From positions 1 to 5,376 of the forward strand of contig JAVBUZ010000050.1 of NCBI GenBank assembly GCA_031554725.1: a stretch of 5,376 nucleotides of DNA, written 5' to 3'. The notes under the pieces are model-generated. The model was not told the DNA's origin. It did no database searches and saw only the letters and a program-made list of their open reading frames with translations. Below are positions 1 to 5,145 of the stretch, one piece after another. A program made the translations under genes and the position numbers. Numbering within the stretch: position 1 is the stretch's first letter; each line of letters opens with the position of its first letter. The DNA comes from JAVBUZ01 sp031554725 (GTDB taxonomy: Bacteria; Bacillota; Clostridia; Lachnospirales; Lachnospiraceae).

Positions 1-424
1 GCAAATCTATCAGCTTATATGTATTTCCCTTTGACATTCCAAGATGCACCTTGGGCTGTGAGGCTGCATAGGAGGAGGCAACCAGAGCATCATCTAGATT
101 CCCATTTTCCAAGGCAACTATACAGGTCATAATTTTAGTTGTACTAGCCATGGGAAGAATGTTATCACCATTTTTCGAGTACAAAACACGACCACTGTCT
201 GCATCCATAAGCACTGCGGCTTTTGCATGTAGGTCGTACTCTCCTATTATCTCCAGTTCTGTTTTACTCTTTATCTGCTTTATTAAATGAACAGCCTCTA
301 AGACTTCACCATTATCAACTTCTTGCACCTTCAAGATTTTAGAGAACAAGAATGCAAAAACAAAAATAACGCATATGGTGATTATGTTTCTTTTATATGT
401 ATCCCAATACTTTAAAATTTTCAT
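1..424 (-). CDS. dacB: D-alanyl-D-alanine carboxypeptidase, peptidase S11 family (5' part, cut by window edge)
   Basis: The first 141 codons are present and the gene runs off the left edge. Family members are serine DD-peptidases that remove the terminal D-Ala from peptidoglycan stem peptides outside the membrane. Residues 14-29 form one hydrophobic segment after a basic start (KRNIITICVIFVFAF) with no clear AxA cleavage site, so a signal anchor is likely. The domain starts near residue 68 (AAVLMDADSGRVLYSKN), and PMASTTKIM supplies the SxxK motif, with nucleophile Ser94 and base Lys97. The SxN and KTG motifs would lie outside the window. ATG 424 is preceded by AGGCGG about 11 bases upstream, and an in-frame stop just above excludes a longer start. 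A terminator separates it from scpB, so it probably has its own promoter, but I found no convincing one. The family call is firm. The symbol dacB rests mainly on its position after scpB, as in B. subtilis. Confidence 0.88.
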   Translation of the reverse strand, partial: MKILKYWDTYKRNIITICVIFVFAFLFSKILKVQEVDNGEVLEAVHLIKQIKSKTELEIIGEYDLHAKAAVLMDADSGRVLYSKNGDNILPMASTTKIMTCIVALENGNLDDALVASSYAASQPKVHLGMSKGNTYKLIDL

Positions 425-476
425 GAAACAGAATTTCCGCCTATCTATTTATTTCATTTTATGAGTCTAAAATTAG

Positions 477-510
477 AAAAAGCACAAAACCGCAAAAGGT
501 TTTATGCTTT
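477..510 (-). terminator. Intrinsic terminator after scpB
   Basis: Read on the minus strand, the arms AAAGCATAAAACC and GGTTTTGTGCTTT pair over 13 bp with one G-U wobble around a six-base TTTTGC loop. The second arm runs into a T-rich tail (TTTTTCT). The structure starts seven bases after the scpB stop codon, which is typical for the end of a transcription unit. It should separate scpAB from the downstream carboxypeptidase gene. Confidence 0.8.
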
Positions 511-517
511 CAATTTT

Positions 518-1087
518 CTATATTTCTAATTGTAGGTTGGCTTCTTGTTCTGCCTGCATCTTAAATTCTTCTAGCTGTACAGGATTAAGCTCTGGCAACT
601 CTTCTAGAGATTTTACACCAAAGCATCGCAAAAACTGCTCCGTTGTACCAAATAATAAGGGACGACCTGGTGCATCTAGTCTTCCTAGCTCTGTCACCAA
701 ATCATATTCCATTAATTTATGTAATGCATGATCACAGCTAACGCCTCTAACTCTTTCTATTTCAGCTCTCGTTACTGGTTGTTTATATGCAATAATCGAA
801 AGTGTTTCTAAAATAGTATCTGTTAGCACCATTTTCCTAGGGCTTTTTGCAATTTTTATCAGATACTCATACATTTGTGGTTTCGTGCAAAGCTGAACAC
901 TATCCTCAAGTTCAATTAGATAGATTCCACTTTCCTCATTTTCGTACTTTTCTTTCATTTCATCAATGATTTCTTTCACGGTACTTACATCTTCTTCTAT
1001 TACATCTGCTAGCTTGTCTATCTCAACAGAATCTCCCATTGTAAAAAGAATAGATTCTATGATTGCCTGCGCACTTTGCTTATCCAT
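518..1087 (-). CDS. scpB: Segregation and condensation protein B (ScpB)
   Basis: ScpB is a small dimeric winged-helix protein that binds the central linker of ScpA and works with Smc in chromosome condensation and segregation. The 189-residue product has the expected two winged-helix halves, at about residues 5-80 and 88-160. The second half carries the family hallmark: IIAYKQPVTRAEIERVRGV (98-116), then ALHKLMEYDLVTELGRLDAPGRP and LFGTTEQFLRCFGV. The acidic tail (LEELPEL onward) is also typical. I chose ATG 1087 (MDKQSAQ) because AGGGAG lies 10 bases upstream, just after the scpA stop, and the protein then starts where family members usually start. An upstream ATG at 1117 would add ten residues (MKRHKGRYID) and overlap scpA by 14 bases, but it has no Shine-Dalgarno sequence. 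It is 16 bases behind scpA, surely co-transcribed, and followed by a terminator. Confidence 0.96.
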   Translation of the reverse strand: MDKQSAQAIIESILFTMGDSVEIDKLADVIEEDVSTVKEIIDEMKEKYENEESGIYLIELEDSVQLCTKPQMYEYLIKIAKSPRKMVLTDTILETLSIIAYKQPVTRAEIERVRGVSCDHALHKLMEYDLVTELGRLDAPGRPLLFGTTEQFLRCFGVKSLEELPELNPVQLEEFKMQAEQEANLQLEI

Positions 1088-1097
1088 ATCTATGTAT

Positions 1098-1103
1098 CTC
1101 CCT
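1098..1103 (-). promoter_or_regulatory. Ribosome binding site deciding the scpB start
   Basis: AGGGAG on the minus strand begins one base after the scpA TAA and ends 10 bases before ATG 1087. The competing upstream ATG at 1117 has only an AT-rich stretch before it with no purine-rich match. This favours the shorter ScpB. Confidence 0.75.
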
Positions 1104-1853
1104 TTATGCCGCTTCATTGGATGAAATCAATATATCATCAAAAATATTATCTTGAATAATATTAATCCTACCAACCTTCATAAGCTCTAATATTACCAAA
1201 AAGGTAACTATCACTTCCATTTTACTGTTTTGTTTTTCCATCAGCTTGCGGAAGCTAAATTCCTTATTGTTTTTTATAAATTCTTCCACATACAAAGTTT
1301 TTGCATCCAAATCCACTTCATCTTTTTCGATATTACCATATTGGCTTCTAATCGGGTCAATTTTATCACTTTGTTTTTTTACAATGGATTTAAAAATCTC
1401 ATGTAATTTTGTGAGCGTTGTATCTCCTACCAATACTTCGTAATCTATAGGCTGACGATACCCTTCAACCTCTTCTGGTAAGTTTTGCTCACGAAACATT
1501 AGCTTCTCTGCCCCTACTTGGCAATCACGAAGCTCGTATGACATATATTTATATAATTTGTATTCCAGTAATTTTTGTACTAATTCTGCTCTTGGGTCCT
1601 CTTCTTCGCCTTCTTCATCTACTTCTTTTGGCAAAAGCATACGACACTTAATATCCACAAGAGTCGCTGCCATTAAAAGAAACTCACTCATGATATTCAT
1701 GTCTTGTGTTTCCATATTTCTGATATATGCTAAATACTGCTCTGTAATCATTACGATTGGTATATCATAAATATCTACCTTATTCTTTTCTATAAGGTGA
1801 AGGAGCAGGTCTAAGGGTCCTTCAAAAGCCTCAAGTTTTACTGTAATTGCCAT
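1104..1853 (-). CDS. scpA: Segregation and condensation protein A (ScpA)
   Basis: ScpA is the kleisin of the bacterial Smc-ScpAB complex: its N-terminal domain binds the Smc neck, its C-terminal winged helix binds the Smc head, and ScpB binds the middle. The 249-residue length is normal. The N-terminal hallmark FEGPLDLLLHLIEKNKVDIY is at residues 10-29, followed by IPIVMITEQYLAYI. The family region with LLMAATLVDIKCRMLLPK comes next, then the usual acidic linker (DEEGEEED) and a helical ELVQKLLEYKLYKYMS stretch. Residues about 185-245 form the C-terminal winged helix (FSFRKLMEKQNSKMEVIVTFLVILELMK has the right pattern). ATG 1853 has AGAGGA eight bases upstream. A good sigma-A-type promoter lies just ahead, so scpA-scpB form their own two-gene unit. 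Confidence 0.97.
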   Translation of the reverse strand: MAITVKLEAFEGPLDLLLHLIEKNKVDIYDIPIVMITEQYLAYIRNMETQDMNIMSEFLLMAATLVDIKCRMLLPKEVDEEGEEEDPRAELVQKLLEYKLYKYMSYELRDCQVGAEKLMFREQNLPEEVEGYRQPIDYEVLVGDTTLTKLHEIFKSIVKKQSDKIDPIRSQYGNIEKDEVDLDAKTLYVEEFIKNNKEFSFRKLMEKQNSKMEVIVTFLVILELMKVGRINIIQDNIFDDILISSNEAA

Positions 1854-1888
1854 TTATACATTCCTCTTTTTGTTCTTACTAAGAAAAC

Positions 1889-1917
1889 ATTGTACCTATT
1901 TTTTCTGCAAAATTCAA
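1889..1917 (-). promoter_or_regulatory. Probable sigma-A promoter of scpAB
   Basis: On the minus strand TTGAAT (1917-1912) and TACAAT (1894-1889) are separated by exactly 17 bases. They match the consensus boxes at four and five of six positions. Transcription would start near 1882, giving a leader of about 29 bases with the AGAGGA ribosome binding site. It fills the 73-base gap between the phosphoesterase stop and scpA, where I saw no terminator. Read-through from the upstream gene therefore remains possible. Confidence 0.65.
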
Positions 1918-1926
1918 GGTTTTCTT

Positions 1927-2805
1927 CTATAACTTGTCCATATCCGGTAAAAGGTCTATGATGATTAGCTCTCCAGGATTAAATACACGAATGTTGGGAG
2001 AATGGGTTCCCAGTCCTCTGCCTAAAATCAAAATACTATTTTGTTCTTTAAACTCGCCGCCGTCATACTTCGGAAATAGTTTAACTGATGGTGAAATCAC
2101 CCCGCCTAGAAATGGAAGCTTCATAATTCCGCCGTGAACATGTCCCGATAAAACAAGGTCAGCTCCCCACTTTGCATATTGTGGAAAATATTCAGGATTG
2201 TGTGCTAATAGAATCGTATAGTTCTCTTCCTTGGGTTTCCCCAGTAAATCCGTTAAATAGGATTCTTCCATGGGGTTTGTTTTGAACCGCTTATAATACT
2301 CTCTGCCAATTTCTGCTCCATAAATAGTAATTCCACTTTGTGACAAGGTAGTTTGTTCATTTACTAACGGTTTAATTCCAATTCTCTCCCACTCTGCCGA
2401 AAGCTCATCAGCCAAATCGCCAAATCTATCTTTGTATAAACGAAGCTTTTGTTCATGATTTCCATTGGCATAATAAATAGGATATTTTTCTTTTAATGTT
2501 TCTAATAGCGTAACCGTGGATGTAAACTTCGCTTTTTTTACTGCCGTTATCATATCCCCTGCAATCAAAATTCCATCCGGATTACTCTTTTCAATAGCCT
2601 CTATTAAAAGAGCATTATCTCTGCCATACTGATTTCCATGTAAATCTGAGAGCATGACAAATCGTTGCTTCTGTTTTAGTTTATCAGAAACAACTTCTTT
2701 ATGTACTTCTATAAAATGATGGGTATCATACAAAATGACCCAGCACATAATTAGCCCTACCACTATTACTATAAAGCACAACACTTGAAGCATCCCAATA
2801 ACCAT
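1927..2805 (-). CDS. Membrane-anchored metallophosphoesterase, YkuE/YaeI-like
   Basis: This is a calcineurin-like phosphoesterase of 292 residues. One hydrophobic helix (residues 5-25) anchors it, and the catalytic domain is probably outside the membrane. The two-metal site is complete in order: SDLHGN with Asp54 and His56, GDM with Asp84, GNHE with Asn116 and His117, AHNPEYF with His202, and GHVHGG with His222 and His224. The layout matches the COG1408 group that includes B. subtilis YkuE and E. coli YaeI. Some relatives act on lipid pyrophosphates, but the substrate here cannot be read from sequence. There is no twin-arginine signal, unlike YkuE as I recall it. The start at ATG 2805 has GGA about five bases upstream; Met5 is an alternative with a poorer site. 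A promoter and a 5'-terminal hairpin lie just upstream. The gene sits between dacF and scpA, which might hint at an envelope role, but that is only context. Confidence 0.92.
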   Translation of the reverse strand: MVIGMLQVLCFIVIVVGLIMCWVILYDTHHFIEVHKEVVSDKLKQKQRFVMLSDLHGNQYGRDNALLIEAIEKSNPDGILIAGDMITAVKKAKFTSTVTLLETLKEKYPIYYANGNHEQKLRLYKDRFGDLADELSAEWERIGIKPLVNEQTTLSQSGITIYGAEIGREYYKRFKTNPMEESYLTDLLGKPKEENYTILLAHNPEYFPQYAKWGADLVLSGHVHGGIMKLPFLGGVISPSVKLFPKYDGGEFKEQNSILILGRGLGTHSPNIRVFNPGELIIIDLLPDMDKL

Positions 2806-2831
2806 GCCTTTCCATATTCAAGTCAATTAGC

Positions 2832-2860
2832 CGTGTGAAAAGATAAAATCTTTTCACACG
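2832..2860 (-). promoter_or_regulatory. Perfect 13-bp hairpin between dacF and the phosphoesterase gene
   Basis: The arms CGTGTGAAAAGAT and ATCTTTTCACACG pair perfectly around a three-base loop. On the minus strand the bases after it (GCTAATTGACTTG) are not a proper T tract, so it is a poor classical terminator for dacF. With the promoter at 2873-2901 the phosphoesterase mRNA would begin about six bases before the stem, making this a 5'-terminal leader hairpin. It may protect the mRNA 5' end, or weakly end dacF transcription, or both. Confidence 0.55.
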
Positions 2861-2872
2861 CTTTCCTTTAAG

Positions 2873-2901
2873 AGTATATCATCATTTTTCCCTTGGCACA
2901 A
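2873..2901 (-). promoter_or_regulatory. Probable promoter of the metallophosphoesterase gene
   Basis: On the minus strand TTGTGC (2901-2896) and TATACT (2878-2873) lie 17 bases apart. The -10 box matches five of six consensus positions, while the -35 box keeps only TTG. The start point would be near 2866, just ahead of the hairpin, leaving a leader of about 60 bases. It lies wholly in the gap after the dacF stop. Confidence 0.55.
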
Positions 2902-2905
2902 TTTA

Positions 2906-4066
2906 CTAAAGTAAAAAATTAAATATAATTCTTAATAAATAGTCTTTGTAAACCGCCTTTTCTACATCCTGCGCAAACAAAATAGAAACACTACCAATTT
3001 GATTTCCATTTAGTTTATATACCGCCTGCCCCGCCACATCCCCGGCCTTAATTGGAGCTGTGTTTTTTTCTGAAAAGATAAAGCTTTTTTCCACCTGGCT
3101 TAAATCATTATTCGCTAAGTCTATGTACCGAAACTCTCCTTCATACACTACTGGCGCCCACTCATCTACACCACCCTCAATATACCTATCTTCCAAGCTA
3201 TCTGTATTATCATCAACAAACAAATCACACATATGATATCCATAGCTCAATAGCGTTGCTGCATCTGCAAACCTTCCTTTTGGATCTGTTGCACCCATGA
3301 TAACAGCAATCATTTGCATATTTTCTTTTTCTGCTGTTGCAGAAATACAATATTTTGCCTTGCTTGTAGAGCCTGTTTTTAAGCCTGTAATCCAATCATA
3401 TTGTTTTAATAGCTTATTGGTACTTGATAAGGTAAACTGGCTGCTTCCTTTTGCCGTCTCATGAGTAATATCCTCTTGCCAAATCTGTGTATACTTAAAT
3501 ACCTCTGGATGATTTATAATTAACTCTCGTGACATAATAGCTACATCTCTTGCTGTTGTATAATGTCCATCTGAATCCGTAAGACCACAACAATCTTCAA
3601 AGTTGGTATCTGTCATTCCCAGTTCCTTTGCTCTTTGATTCATCTGCGCCACAAAAGCGGCTTCCGTCCCTGCAATATGCTCTGCTACTGCAACACTGGC
3701 ATCATTTGCCGATGCAATCACAATACATTTTAGCATGGTTTCTAAGGATTGTACCTCTCCTTCTTCTAAAAACACCTGAGAACCACCCATAGATTTTGCA
3801 TGCTCGCTGGTCGTTACTTTATCCGTCAAATTAATACTTCCTCGCTCTAGTTCCTCAAAAACAAGAAGTATTGTCATGATTTTTGTAATACTCGCAGGGC
3901 TTCTCTTCTCGCTTGCATTGTTTTCGTAAATCACTTGCCCTGTGGATGCTTCTATTAGAATAGCCGAAGGTGCAGAAATGCTTACATCTGCTTCTACACG
4001 TAGCTCATTTGTAAAAAGGAATAGGGTCGCTAGTATAAAGGCTAATATTCTTTTTCCTATTTTCAT
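2906..4066 (-). CDS. dacF: D-alanyl-D-alanine carboxypeptidase, DacF-like (peptidase S11)
   Basis: This is a complete low-molecular-mass penicillin-binding protein of 386 residues, close to B. subtilis DacF in length. It trims the terminal D-Ala from peptidoglycan pentapeptides at the outer membrane face. A signal peptide spans residues 1-26 (basic MKIGKR, hydrophobic core, VEA before the predicted cut). All three catalytic motifs are present: SITK (Ser59, Lys62), SAN (Ser119, Asn121) and KTG (230-232). TDSDGHYTTARDVA is the usual family stretch between them. Residues about 285-370 match the beta-rich C-terminal domain of PBP5-type enzymes, and the tail (YLLRIIFNFLL) is a plausible membrane anchor. 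The start is odd: ATG 4066 directly follows seven Ts, and the only purine-rich match (GGGAG) is 14 bases away inside a hairpin stem. No other start preserves the signal peptide. The symbol reflects family resemblance, not proven orthology. Confidence 0.93.
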   Translation of the reverse strand: MKIGKRILAFILATLFLFTNELRVEADVSISAPSAILIEASTGQVIYENNASEKRSPASITKIMTILLVFEELERGSINLTDKVTTSEHAKSMGGSQVFLEEGEVQSLETMLKCIVIASANDASVAVAEHIAGTEAAFVAQMNQRAKELGMTDTNFEDCCGLTDSDGHYTTARDVAIMSRELIINHPEVFKYTQIWQEDITHETAKGSSQFTLSSTNKLLKQYDWITGLKTGSTSKAKYCISATAEKENMQMIAVIMGATDPKGRFADAATLLSYGYHMCDLFVDDNTDSLEDRYIEGGVDEWAPVVYEGEFRYIDLANNDLSQVEKSFIFSEKNTAPIKAGDVAGQAVYKLNGNQIGSVSILFAQDVEKAVYKDYLLRIIFNFLL

Positions 4067-4119
4067 AAAAAAACGTCATACTCCCATATCTGTTTAATTA
4101 AAGATATGGAAATACAACG
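4067..4119 (-). terminator. Terminator-like hairpin abutting the dacF start codon
   Basis: On the minus strand the arm at 4119-4102 (CGTTGTATTTCCATATCT) pairs with the arm at 4091-4074 (AGATATGGGAGTATGACG) over 18 positions with no mismatch and four G-U wobbles. The loop is ten bases, and seven Ts follow at once (4073-4067). The wobbles would be A-C mismatches on the plus strand, which supports a minus-strand RNA structure. It can end transcription of the membrane-protein gene, whose stop is 36 bases upstream. The T tract runs straight into the dacF ATG, so it may also act as an attenuator, and the stem buries GGGAG. Confidence 0.75.
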
Positions 4120-4155
4120 CCTCTTATACCTATTCTTTTATGAAGTTCTGCCTCA

Positions 4156-4737
4156 TTAGCCTATGGATCTGATTTTTCCTATCCAGGAATTCATCCTTTT
4201 CTCCATGCCTAAATGAAGTACCTTGTTAAGTTGAACTATGTAATCTATCAAAACAATTGTTAGAATTAGCATAACAATTTTTTGTCCAGTATTCACATCA
4301 ACTACATCAATCACACGATTGATTCTGTTATGAACAATTCCTACAATTCCGAGTGCATAAAAGCCCCATGCAATGGTACTTTCCAAACACAGAATTCCTT
4401 TATAATTAAATGGCTTATCCTTATAATCCCACCATAACTGCCCTAAGAATTTAATCATCATTAGGCCTACTAAAAATTCAAATATGGTGGCTAAAATCGC
4501 TCCTGCAAAATACAGCTTTACATATTGTCCCGCTAACGGACTTAAAATCAAATACCCTAGCACTCCACCAAATCCATATATTGGGCAAAATGGGCTTTTA
4601 GCAAACCCACGATTCGTAAGCTTGCGATTGCAAAAGGACATATAAATCGATTCTACTGTCCATCCTAAAATGCTGTAAATAACGAAGGCTGCCACTAAAT
4701 GATAGACATCAGTTCCTAATAATTCAAAGGTCCACAT
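4156..4737 (-). CDS. Integral membrane protein of the CmpB / 'putative ABC-transporter type IV' family
   Basis: The 193-residue protein has about five membrane segments (near residues 13-31, 52-68, 74-98, 117-136 and 152-170). It carries the conserved pattern of the family usually labelled putative ABC-transporter type IV (PF06541, CmpB): GWTVESIY (25-32), TNRGF (41-45), CPIYGFGG (51-58), Glu87 in the third helix, WWDY (102-105), PFNYKGILCLES (109-120) and WG (124-125). The residues between NRGF and CPIYGFG read AKSPF where I would expect something like GPF. No ATP-binding motif is present and no ABC ATPase gene is next to it, so a transporter role is only a family label. ATG 4737 has GAGGGA eight bases upstream. 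It is flanked by hairpins on both sides and may have its own promoter overlapping the one after rpsU. Function unknown. Confidence 0.85.
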   Translation of the reverse strand: MWTFELLGTDVYHLVAAFVIYSILGWTVESIYMSFCNRKLTNRGFAKSPFCPIYGFGGVLGYLILSPLAGQYVKLYFAGAILATIFEFLVGLMMIKFLGQLWWDYKDKPFNYKGILCLESTIAWGFYALGIVGIVHNRINRVIDVVDVNTGQKIVMLILTIVLIDYIVQLNKVLHLGMEKRMNSWIGKIRSIG

Positions 4738-4768
4738 ATGTATCTTCCCTCACATCATAATAAAACAT

Positions 4769-4798
4769 AAGTCCCGGGCATAATATTGCCTAGGACTT
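4769..4798 (-). terminator. Probable terminator of rpsU
   Basis: On the minus strand AAGTCCTAGGCA and TGCCCGGGACTT pair over 12 positions with one G-U wobble and one A-C mismatch around a six-base loop. The stem starts nine bases after the rpsU stop. The following bases (ATGTTTTATTATG) are T-rich but interrupted, so termination may be partial. In the plus direction the same stem is followed by five Ts, so it may work both ways. Confidence 0.6.
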
Positions 4799-4807
4799 TT
4801 TGTTCAA
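4780..4807 (-). promoter_or_regulatory. Possible promoter overlapping the rpsU terminator
   Basis: On the minus strand TTGAAC (4807-4802) and TATTAT (4785-4780) are 16 bases apart, matching consensus at four and five of six positions. The -35 box directly follows the rpsU stop codon, and the -10 box covers most of the hairpin loop and one base of its 3' arm. Transcription would start near 4773 in the 3' arm, so RNA made from it could not fold the hairpin. It would serve the membrane-protein gene at 4737. The match is decent, but AT-rich DNA gives chance hits. Confidence 0.4.
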
Positions 4808-4984
4808 TTAATTATATTTACGTTTTCTTGCTGCTTCAGATTTTTTCTTGCGTTTTACGCTTGGTTTCTCGTAGTGCTCTCTTTTGCGGATTTCCTGCTG
4901 GATACCAGCTTTAGCACAACTTCTTTTGAAACGACGTAATGCGCTATCTAAAGTTTCGTTTTCTTTTACGATAACATTTGACAT
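4808..4984 (-). CDS. rpsU: 30S ribosomal protein S21
   Basis: S21 (bS21) is a small basic protein of the 30S subunit located near the anti-Shine-Dalgarno end of 16S rRNA, where it helps initiation. The 58-residue product matches the family along its whole length: MSNVIVKENETLDSALRRFK, then RSCAKAGIQQEIRKREHYEK, then the basic tail KPSVKRKKKSEAARKRKYN. I start it at ATG 4984, because MSNVIVKENE is the standard N-terminus. An in-frame ATG at 5017 would add 11 glycine-rich residues that are really the ribosome binding region. GGAGGT lies 12 bases before the chosen start, which is somewhat far; AGGGTG at five bases is a weaker match. It has its own strong promoter and a structured leader, and is probably transcribed separately from alaS upstream. 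Confidence 0.97.
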   Translation of the reverse strand: MSNVIVKENETLDSALRRFKRSCAKAGIQQEIRKREHYEKPSVKRKKKSEAARKRKYN

Positions 4985-5019
4985 TGTTACACCCTGACCT
5001 CCCTTCAGTCCCTTCAAGT

Positions 5020-5058
5020 AAACTCGACTGATTGGGTTAATTATGTCATGTCGAACTT
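5020..5058 (-). promoter_or_regulatory. Stem-loop in the rpsU leader
   Basis: On the minus strand AAGTTCGAC (5058-5050) and GTCGAGTTT (5028-5020) can pair over nine positions with two G-U wobbles, enclosing a 21-base loop. It lies in the middle of the roughly 90-base untranslated leader. A competing six-bp stem uses bases 5031-5026 and 5010-5005, so both cannot form together. Many ribosomal-protein leaders are autoregulatory, but I do not recognise a described element here. Confidence 0.35.
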
Positions 5059-5080
5059 TCTGTCCGCATGCACATTTAAC

Positions 5081-5108
5081 ATTATAACATAAAATATACC
5101 CTAGTCAA
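5081..5108 (-). promoter_or_regulatory. Strong sigma-A promoter of rpsU
   Basis: On the minus strand TTGACT (5108-5103) and a perfect TATAAT (5086-5081) are 16 bases apart, and an extended -10 TG precedes TATAAT by one base. This is the closest consensus match in the window, as expected for a highly expressed ribosomal-protein gene. Transcription should start near 5074, about 90 bases before the rpsU ATG. The DNA just upstream, back to the alaS stop, is very AT-rich with A and T runs that could act as an UP element. Confidence 0.85.
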
Positions 5109-5145
5109 CCACTTTTTAATATTTTTTTTAAATTATACACAAAAA

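Noticed and set aside
456..463. CATAAAAT as a sigma-E-like -10 box for the carboxypeptidase at the left edge
   Set aside because: It resembles the sporulation sigma-E -10 motif and B. subtilis dacB is sigma-E dependent, but I see no matching -35 element 14-18 bases upstream, and the region is simply AT-rich.
1088..1117. Longer ScpB starting at ATG 1117
   Set aside because: It has no Shine-Dalgarno sequence, overlaps scpA, and adds a basic ten-residue extension not expected in the family, whereas ATG 1087 has AGGGAG ten bases upstream.
504..2137. Plus-strand open frames opposite scpB, scpA and the phosphoesterase
   Set aside because: They are antisense shadows of strongly supported genes, with serine- and cysteine-rich low-quality translations, no family resemblance and no promoters.
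4123..4128. TATAAG as a -10 box for dacF
   Set aside because: No -35 match lies 16-18 bases upstream. A start there would also be placed ahead of the hairpin and T tract, so it would not remove the attenuation problem.
4985..5017. Longer S21 starting at ATG 5017
   Set aside because: The 11 extra residues (MKGLKGGQGVT) are the translation of the ribosome binding region. S21 normally starts MSN or MS(E/T) at the chosen ATG.
5109..5145. Terminator after alaS or a second rpsU promoter in the A/T runs
   Set aside because: There is no GC-containing stem, and the extra TATAAT-like string has no acceptable -35 box.
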